A DNA stretch of 64,000 bases from Glaciozyma antarctica PI12 (GCA_002917775.1 KZ627150.1:470284-534283); one strand, 5' to 3'; numbered from the stretch's first letter, positions 42,601-54,661 are shown. Notes: generated by a model not told the origin, from the letters alone. Program-made: numbers and translations.

Positions 42601-45600
42601 GCGCCTCGAGCTTACGTGCTGGTCTCGCCTCCTATCGACCGTCGCTGCACGCTTCGATGACCCAGTGTCGGAGTGGTGGTTCCGATTCTACGAGACGACG
42701 ATTCGCGGAGCGCCAGGCGTCGATTCGGACGCGGACGAGGTCCCCACTCAAACGCCCGCAGAGTATTACCGGGACCTCGTCGCGCTGCTGGACTCCTTCC
42801 TCGCGACAAGTTCGCTCGGCCAGTACCGCGCTCGGCTCCAGCTGGTCCTATCGTTTGCGAACCTCGCTGCGAAGCTTGGGGAGAAGACTTCCGATTCGGA
42901 GGTACGCGATCTCCTCTCATCGTCGCCAAACTTTCAACTGACGCGATCCTTTCTCAGCCAATGGCCGGCGCTGCCTCGCTGCGCACCGTCAGCCAGCTCA
43001 TGCTCAACGTCTACGGATTCTACGACCAGTTCACGCCTCGAATCTCGGCGTTCTTGACGTCGGAGCGTGCTCGAATCGAGAAAGACGTTCAGAGACTCAT
43101 CAAGCTCGCTAGTTGGAAGGACGTCAACGTCTACGCGCTAAAGCAGAGCGCGATTCGGAGTCATCACCAGCTTTACAAGAGCGTTCGCAAGCTGCGCGCC
43201 GTGCTCCAGAAGCCGGCGAGCGACTTCTTCACCGTCCCAGAAGCCGACCGCATCCCCGCCACGATGTGCGTACCCGTGCCTTTCCTTCGCAATGCGTTTA
43301 CTAAGAGCTTTCTTTTGTAGCGCCTTCCAAGCGCCCCTCGAGGCAACCGAGTTCGTCGCCCCCCTCCCCTCCCTCCCCACCGAGCTCGGCCTTTCGACAC
43401 ACTCAGCCCACATCATCCGCCTCGACCTCACTCTCACACGCCTCACCTCACTCGTCTCCTCTCGAATCGATCCCTTCGTCTCCGTCGACCGCGCTACCGC
43501 CGTCGACGACCTCGCTGTCCAGATCATCACGACTTCGAAGGCGCTGAGGGCCGAATCTGAAGGCAGAACCGAAGCGAGGACCGCGAGGAGCGTGTCAAGA
43601 GTCTTGCGACGAGGAAGCGTCGAGCATGGATCGAGCTCCTGCGCGAGCTCAAACGCCTAGGACTCTCACCCACGCCTACCCCCGACGTCGTCGCCCGTCT
43701 TCAAGACTCCGGCGTCGTCTACGGATTAATCCCATCCCACCCCGTCCTCGCGACCGACCCAGCACTCCTCGCCTCGTCCCTCCGCACGCAGCTCATCAGG
43801 TCGGACGACTATCACTTCCGCCTGCTCTCGGAGCTCCCCGCCCTTCGAGAGTGCCCCGCCTCGCACCACGAGGACATCTCGACCCGCGAAGTCCAACGCG
43901 CCATCGGCTCGATCGAGAGCTGCATCTCGCTCAGCTTCGAGAACCGCAATCGCCTCCTCGCCGCTGTCGTCGACCAGGTTCGCCTCGGAGCGATCGCCCA
44001 TCGGTTGGAGGTGGTCGGCAGCTCGGGCGAAGTCCAGCCGTCCCTACCGTCGAGGGAGCTGGGAGAGACCTTGCTCGAGCAAGTTTCGCAGGTCGCGCTC
44101 ACGCTCAAGGAGGCTCGCGAAGAGCTCGTCAACCATCGTCTCGCACTCGGCGGATCGTGCGGCGACATCTCGAGCGTCGAATCCACGGTCAACAGCGCGA
44201 CCTCGCTTCTCGAGGACGACACCCAGCGACTGGAGAACGGCCTCGCCACGATGGCCGGACCTGTCGAGCTGAGCACGCCGCTGGACGTGGGGGCCTTTGT
44301 TTCGGCGCAGGAGCACCTTACGTCCATCGTCGAACAACTCAAGAACTCGCTACCTCCCTCCTCCCTCCGCTACATCATCCAGCCCCTCGCAGACTGGTCC
44401 GCCACCCTCGTCATCCCCTCTGTTCACTCCCCCTCCGCCGAAGACGACATGGCCGCGCTCGAGACTCTCGATTCGAGCCACGCCACTCTCGTCGACTCGA
44501 TCCTCGTCATTGCCCAGGAGCTCAAGAAGGTGCGTCGTTTCGTTCTTTCATGTCTGCTCTCATAGCTAACCACTTCCATCAGCTTTCGGACCAAGATGTT
44601 CCCGTTAACGTCGAGGACGACGAGCTCCCCGACTCGGCGATCAAGAGCGCTGGCCGATCGTTGCAGGCTACGCTCTCCATCTTCCGCCTCCCCGAGATGC
44701 TGGAGCAGATCAACGTCTTTACGACCAGCGCCCACCGCCTCGCATCGACCCCTCGTTCGGCAGCGATCGTCGCGACGCTCTTGCGACGAGTATCGCCCTT
44801 CCTCCGCCTCTTCGCAGACCAGGTCGGGCGCCACATCTCGTCGTTCCTCGAATGGCACAAGGCGTCGCTCAAGCTCGCCTACGTCCTCACCTCGGTCGTC
44901 AAGGAGCTCTCCGTCGACGGCTTCTGCAGGCCCTCGGACGACGACGGCAAGGGGGACGAAGCCGGTGCGAACGGCAAGACGACCGACGGGACCGGCATGG
45001 CGGACGGTCAGGGAGCGACGAATGTCAGCAAGGACATCGAGGAGGAGTCGCAGGTCGAAGGCCTGCAGAACGACGTCGAGAAGGAGAAGGAGGAGAAGCC
45101 CGAGGAGAAGGAGGGAGACGACGATGCCGTCGAGATGAGCATGGACTTTGAGGGAGAGATGGAGGATCGCGGAGATGGAGAGAAGGACGAGAAGGAGGAC
45201 GGCGACGACGAGAGCGATACCGAATCGCAACCCGACCCCGAGGAGCAGATCGCCGACGTCGACCCTCTCGACCCTTCGTCCGTCGACGAGAAGTTCTGGG
45301 GCGACGAGGCGTCCAAGGAGGGAGCGAACGAGGAGGTCAACGAGGAGACGACCAAGTCGGCCGGCGAGGCCGAGATGGCGGCAAAGGACGAGGACGCCAA
45401 CGCTCCTCAGCCGAAGGGCGAGAAGGGCGAGGAGGCATCCGCCGAGGACGAGAAGAAGGATCAGCCTACGGCCGAGGATGGCGCAGAGCTTGATGGCGAT
45501 GGGGAGGAGGATGGATCGAAGGAGGGAGAGGACGAGGACGAGGAGGGAGACGCAGCTCCTCAAGCGGACGATGGAGAGCGGCTCGACGAGCGCATGCCGG

Positions 45601-47816
45601 AAGCCGAAAACCTCGACCTTCCGGACGACATGCAGCTCGACGGGGAGGACAAGAAGGAGGACGATCTCGACCTGGGCTCCGACATGGGTGATCTCGAAGG
45701 TGAGTCGCAGTCATGGGCTCCCCCTACCTTTATACGCGAAGCTAACTTCAGCCTCCTCATTCGTAGACCCTGAAGAGGGCGAGAACGACACCGAGCCGAA
45801 CGAGCTCGAGGAGGAAGGCGAGTCTAAGGACCAAGACGTCGACGCCGACGATGCTCTTCCTGCGCCCGAGGAGAACGCTCCCGACGGCGAGAACCCCGAT
45901 CAGAATCCCGACGACGCTCCTGCTCTCGACCAGTCGATGGGAGGAACCGACCAAGGCGAAACCGGCGGCGAAGGCGCGCAGGACAGCGGCGCTTCCACCA
46001 AGCCCGAGACCGCCGCTGCCGACTCGTCGGAGCAAGCTGGCGCTCAAGTCAAGGAGGACCCTGCGCCCGACGACGCTGCGATGGACGACGCGAACGAGAA
46101 GGCGCCCGATGATGGCAACGACGAGCAGGACGACGACGCGGCAGACCCCTCTCCCAACGCCAAGTCCAGCTCCGCCGACGGTACCTCGAAGCAGCGCTCT
46201 TCGACTTCCGACCCCAAGTCGGATCCGTCGCGCTCTCGCCCCAACAAGCCCTCTCCCGCCGAACCTCAACGCAGTCTCGGCGACGCTCTTCAATCGTGGC
46301 GCCGACGCCTCGAAGCCATTTCGGACCTCACGGAGGACGAGACGGCGGAGCCCGTTACCGAAGCTGGCGACGATGCTGGTCACGAGGACGAGGTTGAGTT
46401 CGTGCAGGAGGGAGACGAGAAGGAGCAGGACGGGCAAGCGTTGGGACCCGCGAAGGAGGATCAAGTCCAAGGACTCGAAAAGCTTCGGCTCGGCGAGGAC
46501 GACGACGCGAAGACGGGCTTCGAGCCCGACGAGATGGACGTCGACGACAACACTCCCTCTCTTCCTCAGCCCTCTACCACTCTTGACCTCGAAGGCTCGT
46601 CGATGGCCGACTCGGACGCCAAAGCTATCCCCGCAGCTGAGCTCCGCGAAGACCGCACGATTGCGGAGGAGGACCGCGAAGGACTCGACGAGGAGATGCG
46701 CGACGAGGACGAGGAGCTTCCTTCGACTACTCTCGCTCAAGTCGTCGACCCCGAGATGGACGAGCAAGTCGAGCAGGCGATGCTCCAGTGGCGTTCCGGC
46801 GACGATCCCAACCTCACGGCGGACGGCGTTTGGCGCCTCTACGAGTCGCTCACGAGGGATCTCTCGTACGCGCTCACGGAGCAGCTTCGCCTCATCCTCG
46901 AACCGACTCTCGCGACGCGCCTTAAGGGCGACTACCGATCGGGCAAGCGGCTCAACATGAAGAAGATCATCCCCTACATCGCCTCCGAGTTCACCAAGGA
47001 CAAGATCTGGCTCCGCCGTACCCGCCCCAGTCAGCGCGAGTACCAGATCTTGATCGCGATTGACGACTCCAAGTCGATGGCCGACTCGCACTCCGTTCAC
47101 CTCGCCTACCAAACCCTCGCCCTCATCTCCCGCGCCCTCGCTCGCCTTGAAGTCGGCGGGATCTCGATTTGCCGATTCGGGGAGACGATGGAGGTCCTCC
47201 ACCCTTTCGAGGCCGGACCCGTCAGCGACGAAGCGGGAGCGGCGCTCCTGAGCCACTTCACCTTCCAGCAGCGGACGACCGACGTTCGCCTCCTCGTCGA
47301 GCGGAGTCTCGAGCACCTCACTCTCGCCAAGGACAACGCGCGCGCGACGAAGGCGTCGCTCGCAGCCGGCGACCTCTGGCAGCTCCAGATCATCATTTCG
47401 GACGGCATGTGCCAGGACCACGACAAGCTTCGTGCGCTCCTTCGCCGCGCGGCCGAGCAGAAGGTCATGTTCGTCTTCGTCGTCATCGATTCGCTTCACC
47501 GGCGCACGACGGACGCGAACGACCCGACGGTTCCTCTCACGTCGGCGGCGGATGTCAACCAGAACTCGATCTTGGCGATGAAGTCGGTCTCGTACTCGAA
47601 GGGCGCGAATGGCCAGCTCGAGCTCAAGATGGATCGCTACCTCGACTCGTTCCCCTTCGAGTACTTTGTCGTCCTCCGAGACGTCGAGGCATTGCCGGAG
47701 GTGCTGAGTGCGACGCTGAGGCAGTTCTTTGAACAAGTAAGTCGCTCTCCCTTCCTCTCGCTCGTATTTTCCGGTTGCTAACTCGCTTCTCCCTTCAGGT
47801 CTCGTCGGATAGATGA
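30676..47816 (+). CDS. MDN1: Midasin, AAA+ ribosome-assembly ATPase
   Basis: Giant dynein-like ATPase (yeast Rea1/Mdn1) that removes assembly factors from pre-60S particles in nucleolus and nucleoplasm. Six AAA units with Walker A sites in order: SPPSSGKSS (about 32180, first Gly missing), GETGTGKT (33395), GPTSSGKT (34790), GETGSGKT (35660), GSPGVGKT (36945), GPRACGKT (37890). A helical linker spans about 39-44.5 kb; an Asp/Glu-rich segment about 45.0-46.8 kb; the C-terminal MIDAS domain has IAIDDSKSM (about 47060), matching DxSxS for binding Ytm1/Rsa4-type UBL partners. Some 18 introns of about 50-65 nt; the last ends at TTCAG before VSSDR and the stop at 47814-47816. Roughly 5,400 codons, the family size. 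Frame discontinuities without a good intron lie near 30.76-30.85, 33.05-33.09, 37.74-37.79 and 43.56-43.59 kb. The N-terminal exon is the least certain part. Confidence 0.95.
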
Positions 47817-48071
47817 TCGAGCGGAGAGCGGGACCGAGCGAGCGAGCGAGCGGTTTGGTTTAGTTTGGAGCGACGTATAGAAGTACATAGGGTCTTTTAG
47901 AGCATCTGTACCTTGCATTAATAGTCAGTTAGATACATATCCAAACGTGCTCGAGAGAAGCAGAGAGTGGAGCGAGAGCTCCGCGCTCCGCACGCGCCGT
48001 GTGCCGTCCTCCTCCTTTTGCTGGCTCTCACTTCCCTTCTTCTCTAACCTTGCGATAGGCTTGCTTACAAG

Positions 48072-50611
48072 ATGACTTGTTCGTGCTACTCTCTCCCCTG
48101 CGAACCAGTTCGAGCTGACTCTCCCTGCGTAGTTACCGTCGCGATCCTCACGAGTGCGTACCCCACCTCCCGCCGCCCTCCGTCTCCCAGGCTAACGCCC
48201 TCGCCTACAGTCTCCGACACCGCCTTCGCCGACCCAGCCACCGACCGCTCCGGCCCTATCCTACGTGACCTCCTCTCCGCCCTACTCCTTCATGAGCCCT
48301 ACTCCGCCATACTCCGTCACGCCGTGGTCCCCGATGAGCCCGACGAGATCCGCCGTACGGTGGAGGCGTGGTGCGATGGGGATGTCAATTTGGTGCTCAC
48401 TACGGGAGGAACTGGCTTTGGTGTGCGGGACAAGACGCCAGAGGTGAGCCAGAGCTCGCTATATCGCGCACCTGGCAGCAGCTAACGCCGACCGCAGGCT
48501 CTCACTCCCCTGCTCGACAAGCCCGCACCTGGCGTCGTGGCCCTCATGCTCTCCCACTCTCTCTCCATCACTCCCATGGCAGCTCTCTCCCGCCCAATCG
48601 CCGGCGTTCGACTCTCGCCCAACTCGCTCACCGGACGCGGCTCGCTTATCGTCACGCTTCCTGGGAGTCCTAAAGGCGCGAAGGAGAACCTGGAGAGCTT
48701 GCTGAGGGTCCTACCACATGCGCTGGAGCTGTCAGGAGGCGACAGTGGCAAGGCGACGCACACGAAGCTGGCGACGGTCGAGGGGAGGAGGGAGATGGAG
48801 GCTGGTGCGGTCGGAGCTGCTGTTCCTGTCCAAGCTATAGCACAGGAGCATCACCATCACCACCATTCGCACGGCCAGTCGCACGACCACTCGCACGGAA
48901 CTCACGGCCACGCCATGCCTAAATCCCGCACGCTGCTCTCCCTCGACCCTTCGACTGCAGGTGTGTTTCTCCGCGCTGCGTTCATGACCCGACAGCTGAG
49001 TTGTGTGATCCTCTGCAGTCGCAAATCGCCAGCGCCACTCGCCCTATCCCCTCGTCCCTCTCCGCGATGCCCTCTCCCTCATCTTTGAGAACACCTTCAT
49101 CACGCCCCTCCTGACGCTCGCAGTCGATGAGAAGCTCGTTGGTTACGTTCTCGGCGAGGAGGTACTAGCAACGAAGGACGTCCCCGAGCGGCCTACGACG
49201 AATGTCGATGGCTACGCCGTGCGATGTGCGTTCTCTTTCTCGGCCTTGCGAACCTCGCTAACGAGGTGATTCCAGCGACCGACCCCGCAGGAATCTACGC
49301 CGTTCTTACCGATTACCCTGCTGGCGCTGTTCCCGAAGGCAGCGTCTACCGCATCAACACCGGCGCACCTCTTCCGCTCGGTACCGACTCGGTCATCATG
49401 GTCGAGGACACGACGGTTCATTCTCGACACGAGGGGGAGGAATGTGGCAGCTGGAGGAGGTGTGGCTGCTTGCGCAGGTTGATAAGGGGGAGAACGTGCG
49501 GAAGGCGGGGAGCGACGTGCGGCAGGGGGAGAAGGTCTTGGAGGAGGGAGATGTCGTTTCTGCTGTCGGTGGAGAGATTGGGACGCTTGCTTTTGTGGGG
49601 CGGAAAGGGGTGCGTCATTTCTAGCTGCACTGCGAAGGAGGAGTACTGACTGATCTCGAGCAGGCAAAAGTCCATCGTCGACCCATCGTCGCAGTCCTCT
49701 CAACCGGCAACGAGCTCATCCCCGTCTCCAACACGCGCACCCTCCCCACCTCTTCCTTCTCCCTCATTCCCGACTCGAACCGTCCTTCGCTCCTCTCGAT
49801 CCTCAACCACCTGCACTTTGACACGATCGACCTCGGTATCGTGGGAGACACGATGGAGGCGACGACCAAGGCGCTGAAGAAGGGGAGGGAGGAGGCGGAT
49901 GTGATTATTACTACGGGCGGGACGAGTATGGGAGTGGGAGATTTGCTCAAGCCGTGCATCGAGAGGGAGCTCAAGGGGACGGTTCATTTCGGGCGAGTCG
50001 CGATGAAGCCTGGGTCAGTCCCTTTCTCTCGCTCGTGGTGAGTCTCTGACGCTGGTTGATTTGCAGGAAGCCAACAACGTTCGCTACGCTGCCTGCGCAC
50101 CCGATGGCGCCGGATCAGAACCACAAGCTCGTCTTCGCACTCCCAGGGAACCCCGCCAGCGCACTCGTGACCTTCTTCATTTTGTAAGCACGTTCCTCCG
50201 CATTATTCTGAGGAATTGACAGGCTGATGCTCGAATCAGTGTCCTCCCCGCTCTGCGCAAGATGGAAGGCCGAAGGGAGGAGCAGTGGGAGCTTCCTCGC
50301 GTGCCGGTTCAGGTACATTTTCTCCTCTCCCTCCTTCAGAGCACGCACTAACGTCGGCGGGGCAGATCTCAAGCGCTATCCACCTCGATTCGAGGCCAGA
50401 GTACCACCGCGTCTACGTCCGCCCGAACGCAGGAGGAGGAAGAGTCTCGCTCGAGGCTGTGTCGACGGGGAGTCAGAGGAGTAGTAGGACCGTCAGCTTG
50501 GCGGGGTCGAATGGGCTGCTTGAGCTTCCGGCGCGGAGGGAGGGGGAGCTGGAGAGCTATCCGGAGGGGGAGGTCGTGAGCTGCGTGATGGTGGGGGAAA
50601 TTGGGTGCTAG
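48072..50611 (+). CDS. Gephyrin-type molybdenum cofactor protein
   Basis: Fused MogA-MoeA enzyme (fungal CnxE, plant Cnx1, animal gephyrin): adenylates molybdopterin, then inserts molybdate. The MogA-like part has VAILTISDTAFADPATDRSG, TTGGTGFGVRDKTPE, LDKPAPGVVALML, RPIAGVRLSPNSL and LPGSPKGAKENLES. A His-rich linker (EHHHHHHSHGQSHDHSHGTH, near 48847-48910) leads into the MoeA-like part: TTNVDGYAVRSTDPAG, VYRINTGAPLPLGTDSV, GENVRKAGSDVRQGEKVL, VLSTGNELIPV, TTGGTSMGVGDLLKP, FGRVAMKPGKPTTFATL, LPGNPASALVTFF and a C-terminal domain with RPEYHRVYVRP. About ten exons, first intron 48154-48210, next 48444-48497. The frame changes at a five-G run (49433-49437) between EDTTVHSRHEG and the VWLLAQVDKGENVR block. 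Otherwise whole. Confidence 0.92.
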
Positions 50612-50863
50612 GACAGTTGACAACTCGTTGGTTGCGCGCCTTTTTCTCTTCGAGCTTTAGACCTCTTCGTTTGTGTCTGCTGGGAATCTTGAGCGAGACT
50701 GTTAGTAGAGCAGAGTGCGCAATTTTCGCTCTCCGCGGAGAGTTGTGCTCGAGCTCGTCGCTCTCCTCTTGCCCTCCTACCGCTCTCTCCCAAACACCTC
50801 GAGGTTTTTCTCCAGCTCACCACCACCCCAATCGCCCTGTCAAACCAATCAACCATCCCAACC

Positions 50864-51384
50864 ATGTCGTCGGTAAGTCCAGCAACTCGCACTCGCCATC
50901 TCGGTCCCCACTCGCCTCCCCTCCTCCTCCCTCACCCAAAGCTGACCTGACCATCGCAGACCTGCTCCTGCCCCGGTATCGCCGAAGCTCGCGCCAAAGG
51001 CACCGCCGTCAAGTGCGAGTGCGCGAGCTGCTGCACTGGAGATTTCTCGGTGAGGCGTCGTCGGTCTCCCTCGGCTGCTTGCACCAGCTAACGCGCTTTC
51101 GTCTGCAGAAGTGCTTCTGCAGCGAAGCGGGATCTTGCTGCCCTGCTTGTGTCGGAGGAACGACCCAGGAGTCCGTCCCTCCTTCATCCTCGGCGGAAGC
51201 TCGCTGACCCCGCTCCCATCGCAGGAAGTGCAACGTCTGCGCTTTTTCCAAGAACGAGTGTACCTGCAAGCCTGCTACGGAGGGCAGGAAGTCGGCGGAA
51301 TGTGCGTCTTGCGGGAAGGTGGAGCGCTGTGGAGTTTGTGGCGAGGTTTGTAGGTGCAACCCCTGCACTTGCGGCAAGGCTTGA
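50864..51384 (+). CDS. Cysteine-rich metallothionein-like protein
   Basis: Four small exons, 50864-50872, 50960-51049, 51109-51170 and 51225-51384, with introns 50873-50959, 51050-51108, 51171-51224 (GT-AG; the third donor is GTCCGT). They splice in frame to 106 residues with 23 cysteines. Cysteine clusters: TCSCPG, KCECASCC, KCFC, SCCPAC, KCNVC, ECTC, ECASC, RCGVC and VCRCNPCTC, mostly C-x-C and C-x2-C as in metal-thiolate proteins. Only one Phe-rich patch (KNECTCKP region) and no signal peptide, so cytosolic. Family: metallothionein-like, comparable in style to the long cysteine-repeat metallothioneins of Cryptococcus (CMT1/CMT2); homology is not proven. Role inferred: binding copper or zinc. 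The CT-rich leader ends in AACC before ATG. It sits between the Mo cofactor gene and COX4. Confidence 0.8.
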
Positions 51385-51901
51385 GGGACGTGGAGGAGGG
51401 TGGGATAGCTTGATCTTTGACTGTAATCGTGCTTGTTGGTACCTTTTCGGGTTGTTTCGAGGTGAGAGAGACTGCAGAAAGAGCACAAAGCGGTCTTCGC
51501 AAGGCCCCAAGGAAGCTGAAGCTCGGTCGACCTCCGTCCTCTTTCTCTCTTCCTCAGTTCGTTGAGCTCTCCACCTTCAACTCCGTGACACGCGCTGAAC
51601 TCGAGAATGATCCTTCGCTGAAGTCACCAAACTCGACGGAACTCGTTCACGAGCGAACCGCCGCCGAAGCAGCCTCGCTCTGAACTTTGGTCTGGAAGAA
51701 CTCGTCCTTCGTGTCTTTTTCAATACTCGTTGATTAGTGTGCGCTGTAGTTCACTCTCTTACTCCCTAGACAAGGCGCTGCTACTCGAGAAGCCGAGGAG
51801 AGAGGCTGTCCCCCTGGGCAAATTCCAGGCGGGGGTCTCCGACCTCTTCCCTTGCGGGCGGCGCCTGCTCCTCGTCTCCTCCCCTCAACTCTCCTCACGC
51901 C
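51385..51901. other. Intergenic, COX4 upstream region
   Basis: About 520 bp holding the 3' end of the metallothionein-like gene and the COX4 promoter. The last 60 bp is C/T-rich. Nothing else recognised. Confidence 0.35.
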
Positions 51902-52623
51902 ATGTTCGCCCTCCGTACCGCCCGCATTGCCATCCGCGCCCCCATTCGCCGTACCCTCGTCTCCTCCGCCCCCCGCCTCTCGGCCCACGTCGAGCCCACT
52001 CTGATCGGAGAGGGAGGAAAGACGGGACAGGTGCCGACCGACTTGGAGCAGGCTACCGGACTCGAGCGCTTCGAGCTTTTGCTCAAGTTGCAGGGAGAGG
52101 ACGCCTTCTCGACTGCACCTCTCGAGGTCCTCCGGTTGGGCACCGTCGCTTCCCCCATCGAGGTCTTCTCTCTCGTGAGTCCTTCGCTCTTTCTCCCACT
52201 GGATTGGACAGGTGGGGCGTTGCTGGCAAGCAGGAATGCATAGCAGATGCTCGGGCGTGTCAGGGAACTCCGGGAGGGACTACAGGGACACGGAGGACGC
52301 CCCAGCGATAGGACGTGTGCGCTGACCCTCTTCTCGCCTCTTCTCCCCCGCTTTACGCTACTCCCCCGCTCCTACGTTACGCCGCACTCGCACCGCACAG
52401 GACAACACTCGCATCATCGGATGCACCGGTTTCCCCGTCGACTCGCACGACACCATCCTCTTCACCATCAACAAGACGAAGCCTACGCGCTGCCCTGAAT
52501 GCGGATGCGGTGCGTCTTTCCACGGCGCCCTAAACGCAGGCAGCTGATTAGAATGTGAGGATTGCAGCGTACAAGGTCGACTACCAGGGACTCCCCGAGG
52601 ACCACAGTCACGGCCACCACTAG
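51902..52623 (+). CDS. COX4: Cytochrome c oxidase subunit 4 (Vb type)
   Basis: Nuclear-encoded zinc-binding subunit of respiratory complex IV, facing the mitochondrial matrix; called COX4 in yeast and COX5B in animals. The N-terminus MFALRTARIAIRAPIRRTLV is an import presequence. The core reads TDLEQATGLERFEL, EDAFSTAPLEVLRLGTV and, after an intron of about 220 nt (about 52174-52399), DNTRIIGCTGFPVDSHDTIF and KPTRCPECGCAYKVD; the Cys cluster binds zinc. A final short intron (52509-52567 or so) splits the codon after CGC. The tail is PEDHSHGHH. About 148 residues, normal for the family. Start ATG 51902, stop TAG 52621-52623. Confidence 0.93.
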
Positions 52624-52852
52624 AGAGGGAGACGCACGTTCGGGCGAAGGCGGAGGAGGGCGTTTTTCCGAGGGGCAGAGGGGATGGGAGGGTGTGGATT
52701 GCAGCAGTTCGAAGAGACGCTATCTGGGGAGAAGATTGAAGAAAACGGCGACCCTGGGAAGGAGAGAATGGCTGCACCGAGTCGAGGAGGATGTTGTTCA
52801 GCGAGACTTGGCCGCAATCATCGGGCTTCGACTGTCTCCCTCCTCCAAACCC

Positions 52853-54583
52853 ATGTCTCTCGCTCGTTCAGCCAGCAGGGCGCTTCTCCGCACAGCCTCC
52901 AGGCGCCTACCCGCCCTCGCGCCCCTGCGCCAGCTCCCTCTCCGCCGACACCTAAGCTCCACCCTCCCCCGCCCCACTCCCCCCTCCTCAGCCTCCTCCC
53001 CCACCTCAGGCGCCTCCATCTCCCCACGTCTCATGCACCTAACCTTCCCCTCCGGTGCCCGAAGCAGCTTGTACGTCCGCCGCGGTCTCTTCCACCCTCT
53101 TCTGACCCCGCGAAAGCAGTCACCATGTCTGGCTCAGAGATCACTGTAGGGAGGAGAGGTCGTACCACCCTTCGACAAGGCAGCGGTTGGTGGATACTGC
53201 GTCGGTGCGTCTGGCCTGGCTGAATGCGCGTAGGAGGGGGAGCTGATGAGAGTTCTTGAGTAGATTCCGGAGGACTTGTGCCCGCTGGCGGTGCTGGCGG
53301 ATGCGCGAGGGATTCGAGTGAGCTGTGAGTAGGCTTGGGTCGGAGGTGCGGAGGTGCGGAGAGCTGATGAGGAGTGTAGGGCCGGAGACGCCGATGGAGG
53401 GGAGCTATGAGAGCTTCTTCCCTTGGGCGTTCCTGGAGGAGTATTCTTATGACCCGTCTGTGACGCCGGAGAGTGCGAAGGAGGTGCGAGAGTATGTGGT
53501 GCGATTCGAAGCGTCTGCGGAGGAGAGCTGATGCCGTTCGCATGCTTCGCAGAAAGGTGTACTGGACGAGCGAGATTGGCAAGGACCCGCCCATGGTCTC
53601 GTATGAGCAGGTTATGGAGTCCGAAGAAGGCGTCTACGAATGGGTGAAGCGAATCGTGCGTCTTTCCGCTCCCCCGCCGCTCCATATCTCGCTAAACCAT
53701 CGCACGCAGGACAAGTTCGGCTTCTCCCTCGTTTCTGGAATCCCTCCAACGCCCGAAGCGACCGAAGCCCTCCTCCGTCGCATCGCCTTTATTCGCGAGA
53801 CGCACTACGGTGGCTTTTGGGATTTCACCGCCGACCTCCAGCACGGAGACCTAGCCTACTCTGATCTCCCTCTCCGAGCGCACACCGACACGACCTACTT
53901 CACCGACGTGCGTTCCCTCGCTCCTCTTTCCCGACCTCTCTAACAAACTTTTATTCACAGCCCTGCGGTCTCCAACTCTTCCACCTCCTCTCTCCCTCAA
54001 CCTCGCACGTCGGGGGTCACAACCTCCTCGTCGACGGTTTCCGCGCCGCAACCCTCTTCCGCACCCTCCACCCAACCCTCTACTCCCTCTTCTCCGCCCT
54101 CCCCATCCCCTCCCACGCCTCCGGCACCGGCTCCTCCTCCTCCCCCTCCGGCGTACATATGACGCCCCTCGTGCGGATGCCGGTGTTTAATCATGATGAG
54201 ACGGGGGAATTGGTGCAGGTGAGGTGGAATGGGGATGATAGAGGGGTTGTAGGAGGCAGAGGGTGGGAGGGGAAGATGGGAGAATGGTTTGAGGGGTTGA
54301 GGAAGTGGGAGGAGGTGCTGAGGAGTCAGGAGGCGGAGTTGTGGAGCGTTATGGAGATGGGGACGGCGGTTAGTGAGTCCTTCCCTTGCTTTTTCTACCT
54401 AGTGGAAGCTGATGAGGAGCAGTTTTCGATAATCATCGAGTCCTCCATGGACGGTCGGCGTTCACGGGTGAGCGAAGGCTTTGTGGAGGCTACATTGCTG
54501 GAGACGATTATCGGAGTCGACTACGTGGCCTGGAGCTGCAGTTTGGGAACAAGGCGGGGACGCGTAGAGGGACAGGAGATTGA
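52853..54583 (+). CDS. Trimethyllysine dioxygenase, carnitine biosynthesis
   Basis: Fe(II)/2-oxoglutarate oxygenase of the BBOX1/TMLHE family, hydroxylating trimethyllysine (first step of carnitine synthesis) in mitochondria. The start MSLARSASRALLRTASRRL is an import signal. N-terminal domain: HVWLRDHC then HPSTRQRLVDTASIPED, GIRVSWPE, ESFFPWAFLEEYSYDP. Catalytic domain: KVYWTSEIGKDPP, DKFGFSLVSGIPPTP, LLRRIAFIRETHYGGFWDF, RAHTDTTYFTDPCGLQLFH (iron ligands His and Asp), GGHNLLVDGFRAA, and FDNHRVLHGRSAFTGERRL (distal His and 2OG Arg), ending AGDDYRSRLRGL. About eight exons; the last intron lies at about 54374-54421. The order and spacing are closer to TMLHE (YVWLRDHC, RETIYG-like) than to butyrobetaine hydroxylase. 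The usual zinc site of the N-terminal domain looks lost. Stop TGA 54581-54583. Confidence 0.87.
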
Positions 54584-54661
54584 CAGCTCCCAACGATTTC
54601 GCGATCCGTCGCTCGAGATTCGACCGTTTCTGCTCTTCCTCCTCTCGTCTGCTGAGGCGCG

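Noticed and set aside
45757-47736. Minus-strand open frame of about 660 codons at the MDN1 3' end
   Set aside because: Antisense of the acidic and MIDAS regions; leucine/valine/arginine-rich shadow without any domain.
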